The notes under the pieces are model-generated. The model was given only the letters and a program-made list of their open reading frames with translations, was not told the DNA's origin and made no database searches. Below, piece after piece: positions 59,961-64,000 of a DNA stretch of 64,000 bases (position 1 is its first letter; every line of letters starts with the position of its first letter). The DNA lies in assembly GCF_014174515.1 (NCBI RefSeq), contig NZ_JACJUG010000009.1, forward strand, positions 1 to 64,000. The letters run 5' to 3'. The position numbers and the translations under genes were made by a program. Origin of the DNA: Mitsuaria sp. WAJ17 (GTDB lineage Bacteria > Pseudomonadota > Gammaproteobacteria > Burkholderiales > Burkholderiaceae_C).

Positions 59961-61279
59961 GCAATCCTCACGTGCGAATAGGGGGAGGCGCCGGCGCTAT
60001 AGCCGAAGATCATCGACAAGCTGCCGACCCAGTCAGGCGTGCCCCGCAGCTGGGCGGTGCTGATGTCCTTCCAGTCGTACAGGCTGGCAGCCAGCACCGT
60101 GCACGCGAAGGACTTCCCATTCACCCCCTCCACCTTCAGGACGTTTCCCAGAGACGCGGTGTCGCGGAAGCTGAAGGACGGCACCCAGTTGATGCCATCC
60201 GTGCTAACGAGGAAGGGGAACGCACTCACTGCGTTGTAGACCCCGTAGCAGTTGGCATAGAACCGCCCCTCGACCGCGTTGTAGAAGATCTGGTAGGCAG
60301 CGGACGACGTCGACAGCAGGAAGCACCCGTTCTGCTGCGTCAGGTCAACAGTGGTCCAGGTTGTTCCGTCCGTGGTCCGCTTCAGCTTCCCGTTCGCGCA
60401 CGACACCAGCGTTACCGTGGGGCTCGAGGCGATGTACTTCTGAGGGCACAACTCCCAGCTCACGCCCGTCCTGACCGCCGTGTCGATGAGCACGTTGGTG
60501 AAGTTGGTCCCGTCGGTCGTCTTGTTGATGTTGAGGAATTGATTCCCCATGTTGAAGACCAGGAACCCGCCAGCAGCCGGGGAGTAGTGGACGCCAGCGA
60601 TTTGCACGGAACTTCCGCCCGAGGGGGTCACGCTGGTGTAGCTCCCGCCGCCATTGGCGGTTGTGCGGATGGACCCTGCAGACGCCAGCAGCGCATTCTG
60701 CATAACAGCGAGCCCCAGCGTACCCGCCGGATTAAAGGCGATGCCGCTGAAGTAGGCCCCGCCAGGGAGCCCGCTGGACTGACTCCAGGAACTGGATGCG
60801 GAGGTCTTGTAGATCCCGCCTGTCGCAGTCCCGATGCCGACCAGTGCGATAGTCCCGTTTGCGCCAGCCTGCGCCGCACCCATCGAGCCACTGTCCAACG
60901 AACTGGACCCGCTCATCGCGCTCCAATTCGACAGATCGGTCGTGAGCACTGCACCAGGAGCGCCGTTTGAGACCAGTGTCACACTGACATACCGCGTGCC
61001 GTCATAGAAGAGGTGGGCATTCAGGTTTGCCGCCTCTGCAGTTTGAATGGCCCCAGTTCGAGTGGACGGAATGTCCACGTAGGCGCCGGCGGGCACGCGA
61101 GCCACGTAGCCAGCATAGGCTGCGCTGAAGGCGCGCAAGAAGCCGCTGCGCAGGTACTCCCGCTGGCCGCTCTTGAAGTAGTTCAGCGCGCCATAGAAGG
61201 GGACGTGCTGCCCGATCTCGATGTCCGGTGCGATGACCTGCGAGCTGTTCGGCAGGCCCGCGTTCATTGGATTCCCCAT
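59957..61279 (-). CDS. Putative phage tail fibre / receptor-binding protein with beta-propeller-like repeats
   Basis: A 440-residue protein. It starts MGNPMNAGLPNSSQVIAPDIEIG with an SD (GGAGG) five bases away, which excludes the upstream GTG at 61285. The body has repeats ending in (T/S)TDGT-W/F-like loops (TTANGGGSYTSVTP, KTTDGTNFTNVL, RTTDGTTWTTVD, STDGINWVPSF), as in BNR/sialidase-type propellers. Base composition is less GC-rich than flanking genes. Probably a host-recognition or enzymatic tail protein. Confidence 0.65.
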   Translation of the reverse strand: MGNPMNAGLPNSSQVIAPDIEIGQHVPFYGALNYFKSGQREYLRSGFLRAFSAAYAGYVARVPAGAYVDIPSTRTGAIQTAEAANLNAHLFYDGTRYVSVTLVSNGAPGAVLTTDLSNWSAMSGSSSLDSGSMGAAQAGANGTIALVGIGTATGGIYKTSASSSWSQSSGLPGGAYFSGIAFNPAGTLGLAVMQNALLASAGSIRTTANGGGSYTSVTPSGGSSVQIAGVHYSPAAGGFLVFNMGNQFLNINKTTDGTNFTNVLIDTAVRTGVSWELCPQKYIASSPTVTLVSCANGKLKRTTDGTTWTTVDLTQQNGCFLLSTSSAAYQIFYNAVEGRFYANCYGVYNAVSAFPFLVSTDGINWVPSFSFRDTASLGNVLKVEGVNGKSFACTVLAASLYDWKDISTAQLRGTPDWVGSLSMIFGYSAGASPYSHVRIA

Positions 61280-61291
61280 GGGCACCTCCGT

Positions 61292-61981
61292 TCAGTAGCG
61301 CGCCACGTCGGCCGAGACGTTGATGTAGGCAGGCAGGGCCGAGACGGCCGAGGCCGCCGACACGGCCAGCAGCTCATTGAGGCCCAGCTTCTTCTCGTAG
61401 CGCAGCACCGAGCCATCGTTGCCGTTGTTCAGCAGATTGACCGACGCGCTGGTGCCATTGGTTCCAGCGCTTGCCGCCATCGGCGCCCTGAACTGGTAGG
61501 CCATGCGACAGAGCCGAACACCAGTGTTGAGCGTCAGCGCTGAGAACGGCGTCCCATTGACGGTCAGGGTCGCGCTGCTCACGCCCGTGACGATGCCGAG
61601 GACGCCATCATTCGCCTGCCTGCCAGCGTTGCCTGCGGCAAACACCATCACCAGGTCACCGGGGCGCCAGCCGTCGAGGAAGAAATCACCGGTGGAGCGC
61701 GTGATCGTGCTGACCGTCATGGCCGCAGTGCCGGTGGCAGCGCCGGTGGTCGTCAGCACCTGGCCGAGCCACAGGATCACATCCTTGGCCGCAGCGTCCG
61801 TGCTGGTGGCCGTGATATCGATGACGCTGCCGCCACCAAAGAGCAGCGGCGACGTCACGCCTGCAGCTGCTGCGGCGAGCGCATCGACGAGCACCTTTGC
61901 CTGGGTACCGTCGGCCGCGATCAGGTTCGCGATGCCGTTCTGGAATGCGGCCGGGACGGCGGCGTTGAGGGGGGAAGACAT
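61292..61981 (-). CDS. Phage tail protein of unknown function
   Basis: A 229-residue protein rich in A, T, G and S. MSSPLNAAVPAAFQNGIANLIAADGTQAK and later VLGIVTGVSSATLTVNGTPFSALTL suggest beta-structure. The C-terminus holds a coiled AVSAASAVSALPAYINVSA. It is embedded in the tail operon 12 bases before the receptor-type gene. No family recognised. Confidence 0.62.
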   Translation of the reverse strand: MSSPLNAAVPAAFQNGIANLIAADGTQAKVLVDALAAAAAGVTSPLLFGGGSVIDITATSTDAAAKDVILWLGQVLTTTGAATGTAAMTVSTITRSTGDFFLDGWRPGDLVMVFAAGNAGRQANDGVLGIVTGVSSATLTVNGTPFSALTLNTGVRLCRMAYQFRAPMAASAGTNGTSASVNLLNNGNDGSVLRYEKKLGLNELLAVSAASAVSALPAYINVSADVARY

Positions 61982-61993
61982 GCGACGCTCCAG

Positions 61994-62392
61994 TCAGAAG
62001 TTGATGTAGTTGAGGATGGCGATAGCGCCCGGGCCGGTCAGACCCCAGGACGCGCTCACCCCATCCGTCGTGATTTCCTTGCCGGCATTGCCGGCCTGGC
62101 CAGGGAGCGCGGGGGAGAACGCCAGTCCTTCGGCGAAGGCCTTCGTGGCCGGCTCATCGGCGGCCACCGGCACGGGCAACCCAGTGATGCGGAAGCCGCT
62201 GGCCGCCAAGTTCATGGTCAGGCCCTGGCTGGCCAAGATGTAGCGACCAAAGTTCGCTGCCAGCGAGGCCTGGCCTTGCCGGCCAGCCTCGATCTCCGTC
62301 GCGTACGGCTGCAGGGCCGTGACGAAGGCGTTGTAGACCGTGGGATAGCTGGTGTTCCCCAGGTTGATCAGAAAGCCGCTGAAGTCGGCCAT
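61994..62392 (-). CDS. Phage tail-fibre-type protein
   Basis: A 132-residue protein, MADFSGFLINLGNTSYPTVYNAFVTALQPYATEIEAGRQG. The segment RITGLPVPVAADEPATKAFAEGL matches the short fibre repeat (G-L-P-x-P-x-x-x-x-E/D-A-x-T-K) common in tail fibres. C-terminal GPGAIAILNYINF. It lies 12 bases ahead of the previous gene. Confidence 0.65.
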   Translation of the reverse strand: MADFSGFLINLGNTSYPTVYNAFVTALQPYATEIEAGRQGQASLAANFGRYILASQGLTMNLAASGFRITGLPVPVAADEPATKAFAEGLAFSPALPGQAGNAGKEITTDGVSASWGLTGPGAIAILNYINF

Positions 62393-62393
62393 T

Positions 62394-63227
62394 TCATACC
62401 TCCTCGAAGGAGAGCTGCGCCTGATGGCTGAAGAGCTCGCCGTTGGTGAACTGAGGCATGCTGGTGAACTTACCCAGCATGCTGTAGTCGCGCTCCTGAG
62501 CCCCGCCCATGCCGGGGAACACGCTGACGAAGGTTTCGGTACGCAGGCCGATCTGACGCATCGTGTCGACCGCCACTGCTCGCTCGCTGTCGCTCAGGTG
62601 TCCGAGCTGGCCACGCAGGACGCGATATCGAGTGCGGACGTCTGTACGAAGCGAGCCACCCTGCGTGCGGCGCTGCACCGAGTTGTCTTCCCAGTACAGC
62701 TGCAGCCCGAGCTCGATGTTGACCTGCGGCTCGAAGTAAGGCCCCAGCAGCAGGCGCTTCGCCTGTAGGTAGCCGTCACCGTTGGCCGGGTCGGTGACCT
62801 CCAGCCGGAAGCTGCGCGCCAGGACTGCAGGGAACCACAGGACCGAGAAGGCTGTCCCCCAGCCTGTAAAGACCGAGGCGCCCCAAGGCACCGCGCCCCA
62901 CTGAAAGTCGCCCCACCCCAGCGCCGGCAGCGCGCTGGCCGTGGTGCTGTCGTAGACCTGGTTGCCGGACTGGCCGGCCGCATCCCACAACCGCAGGCGC
63001 CAGGTGGCCTGGCTGGTGAGGTTGTGGTTGTAGAGCACGCAGGCCCCAAGCATCGAGACACCGGCCAGGTCGCCGTTGATGGTCTTGGTGCCAGTGGCGT
63101 TCGCGGTCCTGGCCACGCGCGCGCGGCCCTCCAGCTGCAGATTCGAGACGGGCAACCCCGCCGTGAAGTCCGGGCTGCTCAGCGTGGCCGCATCGCTCAC
63201 GTTCGAGGTGACGAGGCGAATGCTCAC
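62394..63227 (-). CDS. Phage tail-associated protein
   Basis: A 277-residue protein. Landmarks are LSSPDFTAGLPVSNLQLEGRARVART, ARSFRLEVTDPANGDGYLQAKRLLLGPYFEPQVNIELG and QIGLRTETFVSVFPG. Such genes accompany tail-tip proteins in siphovirus-type prophages. The biochemical role is unknown. It overlaps the partial gene at the window end by four bases. Confidence 0.65.
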   Translation of the reverse strand: MSIRLVTSNVSDAATLSSPDFTAGLPVSNLQLEGRARVARTANATGTKTINGDLAGVSMLGACVLYNHNLTSQATWRLRLWDAAGQSGNQVYDSTTASALPALGWGDFQWGAVPWGASVFTGWGTAFSVLWFPAVLARSFRLEVTDPANGDGYLQAKRLLLGPYFEPQVNIELGLQLYWEDNSVQRRTQGGSLRTDVRTRYRVLRGQLGHLSDSERAVAVDTMRQIGLRTETFVSVFPGMGGAQERDYSMLGKFTSMPQFTNGELFSHQAQLSFEEV

Positions 63228-64000
63228 AAGAAGACCTCCAGTTCGACGCTGCCGCCGGTGATGGACTCGCGCAGGCCCACGACCGTGGCCAGCACCCCGC
63301 CGGCCAGGCCATAGCGCGACAGGTCAAGGGCGACGACGTCGCCGAGCCTGACCTGCTGCGCGGCCAAGAATCCGCTGATGCGGAAGATCCGGCGCAGCTG
63401 GCCCCACAGCGCTGCGCGCCTGGTGGCCTCGGCGCTTGCGTCCGATTGGTTGACGTAGCACGAGCCCTGCAGGTCGCCGTCGACGGCCAGCAGGAAGCCC
63501 GTGAGCGATGTCGTTGCCTTGGCAACCAGATAGCCGTCGCGCAGGCGTTGGCGCTGCGCCTCGCTGAGACTCGACGCGGCGCCGCTGTCGATCGTGGTGT
63601 AGTAGCGTGCATACCCGACGCGCACCGACTTGAGCGGCACGATCCGCTTCGTCAGCTCCACCCGGCCCTGCTCGACGTCGTCGTCGCCGATCGTCACCAC
63701 GGGCGTGCCGGCCGGCGCCTTGAACAGGCCCATGGTCAGCTTCCCGTCGCGGCCGATGGCGTAGTAGCCGCCGGCGCCGGTGACAAGCGCGTCAAGCGTC
63801 GACAGGACCGTGGCCTGGTCCTCGGTCACATAGATGCCGACCGCGCCTGGCGCGTCGGTGTTGAGCTGCGTCACGCTGGCCGCGTCGATGTCCAACACGG
63901 ACCAGCCGGCGCGCTCCTGCACGATGCGCTGGGCGATGTCGGCGGTCTTGTTGACGTAGGTGCCGCCCGTCTTGCTGCCCTTCACGTCGGCCGTGATCCG
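63224..64000 (-). CDS. Phage tail protein (partial, N-terminus outside window)
   Basis: The frame is still open at 64000 (reading ITADVKGSKTGGTYVNKTAD), so the start lies outside. Visible are QERAGWSVLDIDAASVTQLN, VGIYVTEDQATVLSTLDALV and RRAALWGQLRRIFRISGFL. A C-terminal beta-strand region (RLGDVVALDLSRYGLAGGVLATVVGLRE) ends the protein. This resembles the baseplate/tail-tip proteins of siphophages with a gp27-like fold, but the identification is tentative. Confidence 0.7.
   Translation of the reverse strand, partial: RITADVKGSKTGGTYVNKTADIAQRIVQERAGWSVLDIDAASVTQLNTDAPGAVGIYVTEDQATVLSTLDALVTGAGGYYAIGRDGKLTMGLFKAPAGTPVVTIGDDDVEQGRVELTKRIVPLKSVRVGYARYYTTIDSGAASSLSEAQRQRLRDGYLVAKATTSLTGFLLAVDGDLQGSCYVNQSDASAEATRRAALWGQLRRIFRISGFLAAQQVRLGDVVALDLSRYGLAGGVLATVVGLRESITGGSVELEVFL

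Larger units (their letters stand above)
56122..64000 (-). mobile_element. Prophage: lysis and tail region (right part beyond window)
   Basis: All genes are on the minus strand with short gaps or four-base overlaps, in the order tail tip, tail/structural, receptor-type, hydrolase, holin, endolysin, spanins, Dam. That is a late-gene segment of a tailed phage. No integrase, terminase, portal or capsid gene is in the window, and no attachment repeat can be defined without the other end. The left border lies somewhere in 53,900-56,100. Confidence 0.88.

Overview
The window is high-GC DNA with the gene content and order of a betaproteobacterium of the order Burkholderiales. The run cysS, alkA-like, accA, tilS, lysC, tRNA-Ser with ppiA/ppiB/lpxH next to it, together with clpS-clpA and an ETF-ubiquinone oxidoreductase, is the kind of neighbourhood I know from Comamonadaceae/Sphaerotilaceae-type chromosomes. 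That placement is by family recognition only; the species cannot be named from the sequence.

Layout. (1) About 1-10,940: a mostly minus-strand cell-surface glycan region. It holds glycosyltransferases of the GT2, GT9 and GT4 types plus a fourth, divergent one, a HAD-like protein that has lost its catalytic residues, an amidohydrolase, two DUF4398 lipoproteins (one with an OmpA domain), an outer-membrane barrel on the opposite strand and a Gly/Gln-rich low-complexity protein. (2) 11,100-15,400: an HU-type nucleoid protein with a Lys/Ala tail, a B12/radical SAM protein with an unusual cysteine spacing, a small membrane protein and a secreted thioredoxin-like protein. (3) 15,423-19,182: a full-length secreted cyclodextrin glucanotransferase that aligns without gaps to Bacillus-type enzymes over its catalytic region, divergent from a lipoprotein esterase/lipase. 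(4) 20,376-30,431: a ten-gene minus-strand chemosensory operon (two receptors, CheY, STAS protein, CheA, CheW, CheR, CheD, CheB, and a REC-EAL phosphodiesterase at its end). CheA carries an insert resembling the c-di-GMP-binding MshEN motif. (5) 30,600-31,500: a gene-poor stretch with a hexanucleotide repeat and the decayed remains of an AraC-type regulator. (6) 31,546-48,561: ordinary metabolic and housekeeping genes, with two clear operators (a 22-bp palindrome before the ETF-QO gene and direct repeats before a MocR regulator). (7) 48,758-50,116: an isolated phage-type repressor/Cro-like switch with its own operator region. (8) 50,205-54,000: clpA, clpS, a cold-shock gene and a tandem-repeat region. 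(9) 54,018-55,046: a consensus LexA box, a small SOS-type gene and a convergent SRAP (YedK-like) gene. (10) About 55,500 to the right end: the lysis and tail part of a prophage, all late genes on the minus strand (tail tip, tail/receptor proteins, papain-like hydrolase, holin, GH19 endolysin, nested Rz/Rz1 spanins, Dam methylase). Head, packaging and integrase genes lie outside the window.

Candidate systems worth following are the c-di-GMP-linked chemosensory operon (MshEN-like CheA plus EAL enzyme), the CGTase acquired from a Bacillus-like source, the stand-alone repressor switch, and the SOS-box/small-protein/SRAP cassette beside the prophage.
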